A DNA stretch of 64,000 nt, from contig JNDT01002248.1 in the NCBI GenBank assembly GCA_000697055.1, positions 1 to 64,000 on the forward strand, in the 5' to 3' direction. The notes under the pieces were generated by a model. It searched no databases. It had not been told where the DNA came from and saw only the letters and a program-made list of their open reading frames with translations. A program made the translations under genes and the position numbers. Below, piece by piece: positions 12,642 to 23,962 of this stretch (position 1 is the stretch's first letter; every line of letters begins with the position of its first letter). Source of the stretch: Saksenaea vasiformis B4078. Its lineage: Eukaryota; Mucoromycota; Mucoromycetes; Mucorales; Saksenaeaceae.

Positions 12642-13967
12642 AGGATCTGGCGAGGGTTTAGTTGGTCTGATGTTTCACTGTAGAAAAGAGAGAGAGAGGA
12701 AACATTTAAGTTTAGGTTTGATTGTTGCAAAACGTAAACAATGGGAGCAAGGACTGCACGTGGCGCCAAAAATGCGTAACACGCCTGTGCAACCATACCC
12801 CCTGATAGACTGTATTGAGTTTAAAATAGACGCAAAAAATTTTACCATTTTTTTAAAGTTTGGGATGGTGTAACCCGAAAAAGGCAACGTTCAAGCGTGC
12901 CAATTTCTCTTTTTCTTTTTTTTCCTGGATGAGTAAATCCGTATAGACGGAAACATGTCCTTATGACTATGCACTGACATAATAACATATGTGTTATCAT
13001 GAGATTTAAGATCTGCAGCACTTTATATCATTTACAGTAATGACAGCTTTTCTCTTGTCACAAGATTACACACTACCGGAAAAGCGGGCAAATGAAATAT
13101 CACGAAGAAAAAAAACATAGAGCCCGGCCCCACTCCCGAGTGGGGTAAAGGTTTTTGTTGCGCATGTCAGATTTTACCCTATGAAAGGAAACTCTCACTT
13201 ATTCAGGTCGACCAATCGGTTGGCAACTGAATCATGATTGGTTCATTTGTCATAGCGGTATGCTACGGAAGCTTTTAAGTAAAAATAAAAAGAAAAACAA
13301 AAAGGATTTCTTTGTTCATCATTTTGTTTATGAAAGTATGAGTTAAGAGAATAAACCATCAGACCTAAAATACTTCATCCTTTTATAAAGTTATTTGACG
13401 TGATCAAATCATCCCCCAAAACCTAACAAGTACTTCCATATGGATAAAGGGAACGCGAAATAAATTTCCCGTAGGAGTTGTTCCGCGCTCGCGTTATATA
13501 CGGCTGATTCTATTTTATGTTCTTCTTCTTAGCTTATTGCTATAGAGTACAATAAGTTATTTTCTATCTGGACTATGGTTTAGTTGTTTCTGGATAGAAA
13601 ATCATTATCAGCTGCAGTGGAGGAAGTTGAACTTCTTATCAGACTTTGAGGAAACCTTATCTGGCTGTCAAAGTAAGGACTTTTGTTACGCATTGTATGA
13701 TTGGTTCATACGTGGGAAAGTTACCATTTTGGGTTTACCAGATATTTTTTTTGGGCGATCGTTGACCGGGACGTGGTATGAAAAAAAAAAAAAGAATTCC
13801 CCTCGTCCCCCATCCCTCGCGGCTGGAGCTAAGAAATTCGATAGAAAAAAAATTTTTTTTTATTTTTCTTAACAATTATATAAAACCATTCAACCTTCCC
13901 CGAGTTTTCGTTTTTTTTTTCTATTTTATTCTTTACACTTTGTTTATTACTACTACTCTGCATTTTG
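12642..13967. other. Intergenic stretch, no supported gene
   Basis: AT-rich spacer. A small perfect hairpin (CCCCACT facing AGTGGGG) lies near 13128-13145. T-rich and pyrimidine tracts just before 13968 resemble the fungal 5' UTR/promoter pattern for the proline dehydrogenase gene. No conserved ORF. Confidence 0.5.
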
Positions 13968-15924
13968 ATGTACCGCCCATTTCCTCGCGTTCTTGCTGCT
14001 TCACTTCGTCGTCCGTTGCGGCCACCACCGCCTCATATTCAACCTTGGATTAAATCCTATTCTACTTCTACTCGACCTTCTATTCAATCTACACGTGTTC
14101 CTTTCAAGACTATCTCGGCTAGTGTAGCATTGACCACTGCCTTTTATCTTTACAACAAACCTCTTATCTCCCATGCTGAAGCAGAAGCCGTTGCTGCTCC
14201 CATCTCTGCTTTCAGTAGTTCCTCTCCCTCAGCTACTGTTGCTGAGCTGGTAGATGATGATAGTCGCGCTGTTATGCAGGCTAAATCAACAGAAGAATTG
14301 ATCTTAGGTCTTTTTGTATACAGAATGTGTGCATTACCTTGGTTAGTCGATGCTGCCCCCTATGTTATCAAGTTAGCCGAATCCCTGAACCTCCAAACTC
14401 CCGTTTATTGGTTTGTCAAGTCTACCTTTTTCCGCTATTTTTGCGGTGGTGAAACTCCTGAAGAGTGTGTCTCCAGTATGGATCGACTCGCTCGTTCCGG
14501 CATCAACTGTATCCTTGATTTGAGTATTGAAGCCGATATGGATCAGCAAGAGGATGGTACCAATTCCTTTGATCGTCAAGAACAAGCTGCTGATATCGTC
14601 ACTGAATCTATAAAGCGATGTATTCGTACCGCTGCTCAAGGTCAACAACTCTCCAACAATGCCTTTGCTGCCGTCAAGGTTACTGGCTTCTCTCCCCCCG
14701 AGCTGTTGCTACGTCTTAACCAAGTCGTTGCTAAGCTTCAGTACTCATTTCAAGAACATCAAACACACGGTCTCCTTGACCAAGATGGCCTCCGTCGGGT
14801 CATGAATGATATCCTCCCTCCAGCCGTTTCCGAGGAACAACAGAAAATGCGAGAAACTCTAGTGACCGGTTTGGGCGACAACACTTTGGATCGTATTGAG
14901 TTCAACAAACTTTTCAATCTTCAAGGCCCTGCTCGTGATGTCTGGTGGAAAACCTCTCCTACTCACTCCGAGAAGGAGGTTATCTTGACCACCAAGGAAC
15001 TCGAAGCCTATGATCGTATGGTTGATCGTCTTGATCAAGTTTGTGGTTTGGCATATGATCTCAAAGTCGGTATTATGATTGATGCCGAACAATCCTACTT
15101 CCAAGAAGCTATCGATCATGTTGCCATGAACCTCCAGCGCAAATACAACCGTCGCAACGGTGATCAAGCCAACCATCCTCCCACCGTATACAACACATGT
15201 AAGGTTTTCTTTTTCTTCCTATATATATTTTTTTCCTTTTTACTGATGATGAATATTTTTAGACCAAATGTACACCAAAGCTGCGCAGGGCAAACTTGAA
15301 CTCGACGTTGAACAAGCAAAGCGTGACAACTTCGCTTTTGCCGCTAAATTGGTCCGTGGTGCTTACATGGTTTCGGAACGCAAGCGCGCCAGTGAGTATG
15401 GTTACCCATCTCCCATCCACGACACGCTTGAAGATACCCACGCCAGTTACAATGGTGGTGTCCGCTTCCTTTTGACCAAACTCCAGGAACATCAACAACA
15501 AACGGGTGAACCTCTTACTGCTACCACAGCCCCTATTGTTTTCATGGTCGCTAGTCACAACCGTGAATCCGTCGTCTTGACCATTGAGGAGATGGAACGC
15601 CACAATGTGCTGCCTCGTTCCGGTGTTGTCCACTTTGGCCAACTTTTCGGCATGCAAGATCAGATCTCATACACCTTGGGCCGCAACGGTTACTCGATCT
15701 ACAAGTACCTTCCTTACGGCATGATTGACGAAGTCATTCCCTACTTGTTGCGCCGTGCCCAGGAAAACTCGTCGGTGTTGGGCGGAGTCACAAAGGAACG
15801 CCAGTTGATGTGGTTTGAAGTCAAGGACCGTCTTACTGGCCGAGTCAGCCCGCCCGTGACGACAACCGCTCCAGACAACACCCCTGCCACCGCCGATATC
15901 TCGGAAGTGGCAAAGACTGCTTAG
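13968..15924 (+). CDS. PUT1: Proline dehydrogenase, mitochondrial
   Basis: FAD-dependent enzyme oxidising proline to pyrroline-5-carboxylate at the mitochondrial inner membrane. Two exons, 13968-15198 and 15263-15924, with a 64-nt intron inside the catalytic domain (NTY/QMYTKAA). About 630 residues, larger than bacterial enzymes and typical of eukaryotic ones. The N terminus is Arg/Ser-rich and unacidic, a mitochondrial presequence, followed by a possible membrane-near hydrophobic segment. An EF-hand-like pair (around LLDQDG and DNTLDRIEF) sits between the first and second halves of the barrel, as in animal PRODH. Barrel motifs: LKVGIMIDAEQS, KLVRGAYMVSER, VASHNRESV, FGQLFGMQD and KYLPYG. The first ATG after the T-rich leader is the start. 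Confidence 0.95.
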
Positions 15925-17417
15925 ACAAACTATCCTATATGTTTTGATTTTGTTACGTTATTGCTTTCCTGTTACCCGTTCATCCTACATCTTTGTAATT
16001 TTTATTGCCGCTTGCTTTTTGCATTTTGACATACCTGTACTTCTCTTTCTTTCTTTTTTTTTCTTCTTTTTTCCTTTTTTCTCCTTTCTTATTTGTGTTT
16101 CATGCTATAGAAAAATCCCTACATAATTCATTCGACTCTCCCTTTCACCTGTATACATACATCCTCGAATAAATCAACCAATTACAAATACTAAATCCAA
16201 TCTCTTTATTGAAATGTGAATTATATGTGGATACCATGGATACTATCCTTCTTTGAAACGTCCGACATGCGTCAATAAGTGAGGTTTCGTACACGAAAGA
16301 AAGGACTTTCAAATGATGATGCTCCGTTACTTTACAGCTTATCAACAGTAAAATGAAAAAAATATTAGTTTATTCGAGAGAGAATGTTCGAATTTCTTCC
16401 TTTTCTTTTCCCTTAGCTTCCGCAGATCATTTTAGCCATGGGACTTATTCAATAAAGACTGCAGCAAATTTCTTGGTCATGCGAACGTAAAAAAAAAAAA
16501 AAAATTGAGGGATAAGAGGCCGTTCATTTTATACACCCCACGGACAACAGGAGGGCAGCACGTTTCTGTTTCATTTTTTTTTGTGTTTCGTCAAGATTCA
16601 GGGCGCAAGAGAGGATCAAGGGATTGTTGCCCAGCCCGGACCAGCCAAAGATGGATAAGGTTCATGTACAACATATCGTCAATGGTCGTACAAAATGATT
16701 TATGTTTCATAGCCTTTTGGCACCACTCACTTGAAATTTTGTCGCTGAAACTACATGAAGTGATCCCGGCTATTCTCTGAAAATGTCATATTACGGGTCA
16801 TTTGCAAAATAATAAGAAGCAAAGCAAAGTCTGTCGTCAACCTTAAACTTTACCTTGTTGTACAAAGAACAAAAACTTTCTTAATGGCATGAAGAAGAAC
16901 ATTTCACAAACATGCGTGAGGGTGGATAGTCTTTTTGATCGTTACACTGAAAATCCGACCCCTAACAAAAAAAAGATTTACCGCTGTTGCTAGATGAAAG
17001 GAAAAAAATGATTTTCCATTTCAAAAAATGAAGTGGCACTTGGTTTTTCCTTGCAATGAAAAGGTAATACATAGTCATTCCGATTGCTTAGCAACGACGG
17101 AAGCAAAAACGTGGCTAAAGCAAAATAATAAATTGTTTTTCCAATTCTAACATTATTATGCCCCTCGCTTTCCTTAGAACCCACTTAACTTTTTATCGCA
17201 TCCATTCCTTCTTTCCTTTTCTCCTATCCAGATAATCGCTAATTCAAAATGTTCCACATAGACCTCGTTATGTTTCTGGTTCACAAAGGTAAATTGGTTT
17301 TGTGGTACTATTAAAATACTATTCGAAATGAATCTTCGGAAGCCATGACCTGATGTAATAGAGAAACCAGACACTTTCTCTCGGTTTAAAGGACTGTACA
17401 TGAGACAATAGAGGACA

Positions 17418-17871
17418 ATGGATCTCCTGAATCTACTTTATTATTGTCTGTTCGTTTTGGCATTTGTTTATACAAATTGCTCGAGAGTTTCAAGGTCATC
17501 GGACTTCTATCAAAGTGGAATCCATCGAAGACGGCGATGGTGGTTGCGAACCTACTATTTCTTTATCGAGTGCATCCCGATACGTACAACAAACGATCCG
17601 ATTAGACCATACAAAACACAGACGCTACTTATTCCCCTCCAAGAAAAAAAAAACGTTTACTGTTGTCATGACAATTGTAGTTGATGCGTTACTGTCTATT
17701 CTTTCCTTTTATCTCTTTTCTCTGCCAAGCTGCATGTCTCTCATGGAAGGCTCCATGAAAACTGAGTGGTCAGCTGAGTATGACAAGAACCAACTTGGTG
17801 TACCACATAGCTATAAGCCGCAAATTCTATCTGTTTTGCAACAAGAGAAAAGCTTTGGGATGTTGATATAA
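17418..17871 (+). CDS. Possible secreted or membrane protein, unrecognised
   Basis: An ATG at 17418 opens a strongly hydrophobic N terminus (MDLLNLLYYCLFVLAFVYTN) that would suit a signal peptide. If spliced at the GTTTCAAGG site near 17487 it could join a second frame running to the stop at 17869-17871, which encodes a mixed sequence with a second hydrophobic segment. No family is recognised and the splice is unproven, so this may be chance. Confidence 0.18.
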
Positions 17872-18043
17872 AAAAAACACCTCCCTATAAATCAACCGCT
17901 CTTGGGCGGTGATTGTATTTTGTCAAGTGACCAGTGATTGCTATGCCAACGGAACAGAGCCATAGGAAACATGGAGAGAAAAAAGAGAGAAAGCTTACCT
18001 TTGGCAGTAAGGTTTTCCTATCCGGCGCATGCGTAAGGCTGCG

Positions 18044-18051
18044 TTTAAATA
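18044..18051 (+). promoter_or_regulatory. TATA-like element upstream of the MACPF-like gene
   Basis: TTTAAATA lies about 55-62 nt before the ATG at 18106, followed by a pyrimidine-rich leader. The position suits a fungal TATA element, but this is by pattern only. Confidence 0.35.
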
Positions 18052-18105
18052 GGAGTGGAATGGGAAAAACTTTGAGTTGGAAGTTTTCTTTTTCTCTTCT
18101 TTTCG

Positions 18106-20090
18106 ATGGGTATCTTCGACACCATCGTCAAAGACTTGGATGACATTACGGATAGAATATCCGTCGCCGCTTCGACGTCAGAGGGTCAGGAAGCGGAGTC
18201 TGCATCCACCACACCCGAGCCCGCCAAAGAGAGCGCGCGAGGAAAACAGAAAAAAATAAGCATCCCTTCTGACTGGAATAAAGGCGTTCTTTATAGCGGA
18301 GAACAGGCCGACGAAGCACCATTCGAGTTGATCAACCCGGATGATCTATCGGAGCTTGTCACTGAGTACGGTGGATCGAATTTGAGCTGTGATGGAAAAT
18401 CAACCACAAACAAAGACGATAACACGAGAGAAACGTCGTTTGGCACACACTTCAAGTTCAATGTGCCTGTTGTCGCCGCGTTTACAGCAGGTGCAAAAGT
18501 CGGTTATAGTAATTCAGATAAAGTTTCTGAATCGACTGAAAGTACTTCACGCTTTAGTTCTGTTTGCGTCACATATGGAGAGGTACCAAGCGTTCCATCC
18601 TTTTCTTTTTCTTTTTTCGACCAGTAAGCAATGGACTGACGCGATTATCGGTAGATGAAACTTTCACCCGAGAGCATTAAACCCACAGCAGAGTTTATTG
18701 AAGCCATTGATTACGCGCTGACCCTTACTGACGCAACAAAGCATCAAAAATACAACGAACTACAGCTTGTCTTTAAACGGTACGGGTACTACTTCCCAAG
18801 ATTGATTAAATTTGGTAAGGTTGAAGCCTGCTTTTGGACTATTATTCATTAACTTTTTTATTTTATAGGCGGCAAAGTAACAAGCGACGCTGAAGAGACG
18901 TCATCGTCAAATGAGCAAACCAAGGGCAACACCAAGGAAGGCGGTGTCGACTTTGGTTTCAGTGGTGTCGGTGTCGGTACAGATCTCTCCAAATCAAAGC
19001 AGACGGAAATCATTCGAAAATTGGACCAAAACGTACAAAGCCTGAACGCCGTTGGTAGGGGTTAAGATGATTAAATCATATGCAGTTCACTCTTACTTAT
19101 CCTTGTCAGGTGGTGATGCCACAAAGCTGATGTCGGGTGTTTTGCAATGGGTTCCTACCATCAAGGAAAACCAAAAGGTAGTTTACCGTTCGAACATAAA
19201 GCCAATGTACGACCTTCTGGACAAGCATCGTAAAGAACAAGTGATCGATATTTATGAATTCATCGAGCACGCCAACCATATACGCTATGGTGCCAATTTG
19301 AATATGAGACATGTCGACTATGGACGCTTCGTGTATGTCGACGAGAAACACCGTATACGTGACGGCAAAGACAAGAAGTACAAAGGTATAGTATAATATT
19401 ATTCAAGGTTACCCTCGCTTTTCTCATTCGATACGGATGAACAGGCAAGGTCTTGGTCGCTTACGATGAACCCGAAAACTATAGCAACCCACCTTCGGTG
19501 AGACTGAAGCAAGTCTACCGTACGAGTCAACCACGCGAAAAGTACGCCAAGTATGGCCATACCGTTCTACTGCAAGTTGTTGGCAGCGACAAGCCCGAGA
19601 TCGTTCAAGCCTCACAAGAACCGCTCCACTGTCCAAACTGGCTCAAAAAGTACCTTCACTTAAAAAGTTTAAGAGATCCCGCAAAAAGTCGACAAAGACA
19701 CCCTTATGTCGTTGCATCCGTATACGAAGACGACGCATCTGGTACTTACCTGAAAAAACGATGGTAAAGTGCAACCAAAGCAGCAGACTCACGAATCACT
19801 AACAAACGTCTGGTAGGGAAATTCTGGATATCGAAGACGATACTGCTGCGTCGCAGCAAAAAGATGCCGACTACGTAAACACCGAAAAAGGTGTAGCATT
19901 CAAAAGTATCCTCATTAATCCCAAAGATGGAGAGGGCATCTATCTCGGACTTGCTCAGTACGGCTTGAAATCTGATAAAGTGATACCCGAAGCTGATATC
20001 GCAGGACGCTATGTTGCCGGCAAGTACTGTCGAAAACCGTTCCGAGGAGATTCCCAGATTGCATGGAACTTTGAAATCCTATCCGAATAA
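18106..20090 (+). CDS. MACPF-like domain protein
   Basis: Six exons that splice in frame: 18106-18582, 18655-18814, 18869-19054, 19110-19385, 19445-19763 and 19817-20090. About 560 residues without signal peptide. The N-terminal third is charged and Ser/Thr-rich. A segment with SFGTHFKFNVPVVAAFTAG, then a helical FIEAIDYALTLTD, then FKRYGYYFPRLIKFGGKV resembles the MACPF signature region (a YG-hydrophobic-aromatic motif leading into GGK), as seen in MACPF-annotated proteins of Mucoromycota and Glomeromycotina. A Gly/Ser-rich segment (GFSGVGVGTD) follows; the C-terminal half is a beta-rich region of unknown family. Pore formation is not established for this fungal group and cannot be claimed from sequence. 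The lack of a secretion signal suggests cytosolic location or unconventional export. Confidence 0.62.
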
Positions 20091-20395
20091 GTCATCCCAA
20101 CCCAAAACGCTGGAAATATCGAGCTCTTTGATGAGAGTTACAAAATACAAACACGGTTCGTCACTTGGGTAGCAGCACCGCGCTTCTTTTTTTCTGTGTA
20201 TGTTAACGAAAATATACCACTTGTTGCAAACTCTCTATACAAAATGTACCGTAGGATGTGGAATAGAGCTCTGAAGAAAACAAAACAGCGTCCTTGTCAT
20301 CAGGAAGCAAGCTTGAGTGTAACATTCCTTCAGTAAGGAGTATTAGTCATTAACCATGTTCAATTGTATCTATTGAAGTTCACATGTGTCGAGAA
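20091..20395. other. Spacer between the MACPF-like gene and the transposon cluster
   Basis: Presumed 3' UTR and short AT-rich spacer. No further feature seen. Confidence 0.4.
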
Positions 20396-20399
20396 TAAG

Positions 20400-20620
20400 C
20401 TGCACTCATTCCGAAAAGTAAAGTCGCAGTTTCAGTAAGTGATGTCGTTCAAAAATCTTTCCATGAGAGGAACAGCGAAGATGCTGATATGGAGTTATGC
20501 AATAAGCGACGCTATACATTTTACTCTGATGACGAGAAAACTAGATTTTTTCATCTTTTTTTTAATAAAAGAGTTAAATGCTGCTGCTCTACGTGGTCCT
20601 ATCTTGTTCTTTTTCCTTGT
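20400..20620 (+). pseudogene. Relic of a Tc1/mariner-like transposase N terminus
   Basis: One frame reads DADMELCNKRRYTFYSDD then EKTRFFHLFFNKR, the start of the helix-turn-helix region of a Tc1/mariner-type transposase known to me from Mucorales. It is nearly identical, in opposite orientation, to 24780-24930. The frame breaks soon after, near a CTACGTGGTCC motif that is also the unit of the minisatellite at 23752-23930, which suggests an internal deletion joining the two ends of an element. An ORF continuing to about 20912 (ends in a Cys/Lys-rich tail) is unrecognised. Confidence 0.55.
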
Positions 20621-21233
20621 TTTTCTGTATTTCGAAATATATACTAAAGAGAACGTTACAAAGTTAATAAAGGGACTCGAGGAGATGGAGGACATCGAGA
20701 CCTGTTACATGGACGATCCTACAGAGCACGTGCTGATACACAAATGGGCAATAAAGCGCAATCCTTTCTGCTACCGTACCTACTTGGAGAAGGACGACTT
20801 GATATCAGTAACAAACGATGAACCATTTTCTAGCGAAAAAGTCACTTTTTGTAAGCAACCTAGGAACCATAAAATACTTTCTTACAGCCTCTGGTTGTTT
20901 TGTGTTGTTTAGCCAATCCTGCTCAACTCGCGCAATTTTTAAACATCGCGTATGTGGCTCATTGTGATAAACGGATAGATCAAAAATAAGGAAAATCAGA
21001 CGAGCAAATTCTTTGAGACTCTTTTTAATGAGAAAGTCCAATTGAAAAGAGATATTGTTCTAGTATATCATTTTCTATCCTATTTATAGTCAAGAATTGG
21101 AGTGGAGCTTGTAGAAAGGTCATGCTGGGGTAAAACATGTCCTTTCGGGTGTCTTGATACTCTTGTCTTGTTCGTCGTATTCTCCTTGTTCTTTTCTGTT
21201 GTGACCTTGGATCAAACGGAGTTGCTTTATGTA

Positions 21234-21249
21234 TGGTGCATTCGGCCAA
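21234..21249 (+). repeat. Left terminal inverted repeat of the Tc1/mariner-type element
   Basis: TGGTGCATTCGGCCAA, preceded by TA at 21232-21233. The partner at 23736-23751 is its perfect reverse complement. Confidence 0.8.
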
Positions 21250-21322
21250 TAACCTAGAGATTTTGCGAATTGTTTCAATCTGACAGTTTCAAACTCCGTT
21301 TATTTATTTAAAGACCGCTACC

Positions 21323-23430
21323 TTAATCATGTTGGCCAATTCTGCGATGCGACTTATATTTTCTCGAAGAGAACTTCTCAACCTCTGCGGTTGCACCGTG
21401 AACATCCATTCGGTTGCTGTATGCTTCGATATAGCGCCAGCACCTATTGTAGTAATGGCGTATTTTTGTAATGTCGCCGGCCAAGTCCAAAAACGAGTCA
21501 AGATTTTCTTGCAGCGCCTTATAACTGTAGCTGCAGTTTCTACGTGCTTCACGCTTGGCCGCACCCCAATATCTTTCAATCCAATTGCATTCGCAATGGA
21601 ACTTGGGGTACAGCTCAAATACGTGTCCAGCACGTTCTACCTCCTCACATAGTGCTGTTTTTTGGCTTGCGAAGTCAGGTTGAGCAGCCAGCAAGTGGCG
21701 GGCACAGCACCTATAGTCTTCTTTCTGGTCTTCTCCACAGTCTAACCTCCACTTTTTCCCTTTGCGATAGGGATCTTCTTCAGTCCACAGTTGACGCTCC
21801 ATCAATACGGTCTTGATACCCTTGCTGTACTTGACTTCTTTGACAATTCTTTTGCCCTTTTTCGTTATCGTCGCCTTGGTATCTCTGATGTACATGCATT
21901 GTGAGTACGTCTGGCCATTTAGCACAAACTCCGTATGATGCATAGCACACTGATCAGGTTCAGATATGACTCTGTCCTTTAGAGCCATCTACTAGCAAGC
22001 AACGCATCTTTCTTGTAGGCGTTATGGTTGCTACTCTGGTCGAACAAGAACACTGCCTTGCAACCGGGATGCAGCAACTCAAAGAGGGGAATTGCATCCT
22101 TTAGGAGTTGTTCAAGCATGTGTTCGCTTGTCCACCAGCTATCGCGATTTGTGCCCGCGTAAAACTTGCGTCGTGATGTCCAAGCACCGCTTCTCATTGT
22201 TCCATGGCAAGCGCACTGGAACTCGCTTATCATAATGGACATCCCTGGGCTTTTCTTGCGGATCGGATTTTCACCCTCTTGGAGCCACATCGTTTGCTTT
22301 CCGTCATTTGCGTAAAAGGTAGACTCATCGTGTGTTACCAAAACATGCTTCATCTCACCAGCAGTTAATGTTGGCTCTACAACGATATCCGCATTTTCGC
22401 CTTCGTAACTCTCCATCAAGCGCTTATATGTCATCATCCGCGTAGCCCACTCTTCACGATACGCAGCCACATCTGACCGTTCATGTCCATCAACGAAAAC
22501 ATCCTTCTTATTACTACGGAAGCTATAGCCCCATTCGTGCATGTATTTCCAGAGAGTGCTAATAGCAATGCTTCCAGGGACGCCGAGTTTCTGTGGAAGC
22601 AGTTCCTGGTTGACATGCTTCTGTAGTTCCACCAGGCTGCGCTTCTCGGGCTTCTGCTCTCGGATCCAGTTGCAAGCAGCGAGCTTGAAATCCTCATCAT
22701 TCAACAATGAAGGCCGCTTAGAATGCTTTCCCTGTTGATGAGGAGAGAGCGTTCCGAATTGAAGGTATTCTTTCGCCCACAAACGAATGGCAAGGTTACG
22801 ATAGGTTGACGGAGTCTTCCAGATAGCGTTTGCAGCTTTTTGCGAAGATTTGATCTTCTTATATCCTTCCAGTCTGTAGTGAAAGTAATGGCGCACAGCT
22901 TGAAGTTTGCAGAGGTCGAAGCACGATCTGCTGTTGAAAGGAACCACAGCACTGATGCGAGGAAAAATTTCTGTGCAAATTTTATCATATGCAACTTCAA
23001 TCTCTTCTATCTCGCTCTTCTCTTTAGCCTCCAAATATTCATCGTCACTATCAGACTGCTCATGCATGATATCAGATTGTTGCTGAACTTCAGGAACAAA
23101 CCCAAATTCAGTCAACTTGCGAGACTTTGTCTCAGACTTTTCTCTGTGCTCCTCTGCTTTACGCTTTCTCCATGTCGTAGTTCTGGAATCTGTTCGGTAA
23201 ATACCACGAAGTTTACTATCTGCACCGCTTTTCCAAGTAAGCGGTTGCTGTACACACGCTGTAACCAGCATTTCTTCACTGAGACCCAACAACTCCCAAT
23301 CTTCGACATCTACTTCTTGATCTCGATGCAAGTTTACTTGCTCACTTTCATCTTCATTTAAGGCTTGTTCTAACTTTTGTCTATGGTATCTTTCTTTTGC
23401 TGCTCTTTTTTGGGCGCGAGGTCGAGGCAT
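21323..23430 (-). pseudogene. Long DDE transposase, frameshifted
   Basis: Two overlapping minus-strand frames (23430-21979 and 21988-21323) together give about 700 residues. The N terminus is basic and then acidic. The middle carries a possible HTH (KLGVPGSIAISTLWKYMHEWG), then the first catalytic region VLVTHDESTFYAND. The second acidic site follows in VFLFDQSSNHNAY. After the frame break come CCARHLLAAQPDF and FHCECNWIERYWGAAKR, where the third acidic residue is expected. This long DDE family, with the NWIE-type block, is common in Agaricomycetes and Mucoromycota. Near 21988 the frame shifts exactly between LLASR and MALKD, consistent with loss of one base. A sequencing error is also possible. 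Confidence 0.75.
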
Positions 23431-23735
23431 CTTGGTAAAACTAATGAAAAAAAGCAGTAAACAGGCAATATAACACCAGGGGTAATAACCGATATTATTG
23501 GCTAATAATTGTATCCCCGCATCATTGGAACTCCGTTCTGAAAAATGGCTGTCTCAATTTTTTTCATCCCTGCTAAAATCGTCGCTGAGACCCCAACTTC
23601 GAAAGCCTGAGGAAATTTATTTTCCAAACCAAATCGAATTATATTTGAATTTCCTTATTCTTTGAGGTTTCCTCTATCAGAAACATCAAATTTCATCACC
23701 AATGTTTACTCTAAAATTCCTTAGGCGTTAGAACT

Positions 23736-23751
23736 TTGGCCGAATGCACCA
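23736..23751 (-). repeat. Right terminal inverted repeat of the Tc1/mariner-type element
   Basis: TTGGCCGAATGCACCA, followed by TA at 23752-23753. Pairs with 21234-21249. Confidence 0.8.
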
Positions 23752-23930
23752 TACCACGTAGAGGACTAGGTAAGCTGAGTTGGAAATAAAATGGACCATG
23801 TAGAGGACCACGTAGGCCAAATTATGGACCATGTAGAGAACCACGTAGGCCAAATTGTGGACCACGTAGAGGACCAGGTAAACTGAGTTGGAAATAAAAT
23901 GGACCGCGTAGAGAACCAGGTAGGGGGGCC
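23752..23930. repeat. Minisatellite built on a CCACGTAGAGGACC unit
   Basis: About five units, alternately near 33 and 42 bp, each with ACCAYGTAGAGRACCASGTAG and either GCCAAATTRTGG or the longer CTGAGTTGGAAATAAAATGG filler. It lies directly beyond the stop of the minus-strand DDE relic and probably represents that element's subterminal repeats. Confidence 0.75.
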
Positions 23931-23962
23931 AATCGTGACCCCTCAAGATATGCTTCGAGGCT

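Larger units (their letters stand above)
15925..18105. other. Intergenic stretch with one doubtful ORF
   Basis: Long pyrimidine tracts follow the proline dehydrogenase stop. The rest is AT-rich. Apart from the doubtful ORF at 17418-17871 and the TATA-like element at 18044-18051, nothing is supported. Confidence 0.45.
21234..23751 (-). mobile_element. Tc1/mariner-type DNA transposon with TIRs and TA target duplication
   Basis: The sequence TGGTGCATTCGGCCAA at 21234-21249 has its exact reverse complement at 23736-23751, and both ends are directly flanked by TA (21232-21233 and 23752-23753), the hallmark duplication of Tc1/mariner elements. The 2518-bp unit encloses one long minus-strand transposase gene broken by a single-base frameshift. 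The right flank lies in the minisatellite belonging to another element's end, so the insertion is nested in older transposon DNA. Confidence 0.8.

Noticed and set aside
13120..13150. Small hairpin CCCCACT/AGTGGGG as a terminator or RNA
   Set aside because: Seven base pairs, isolated, in a eukaryotic spacer; likely chance.
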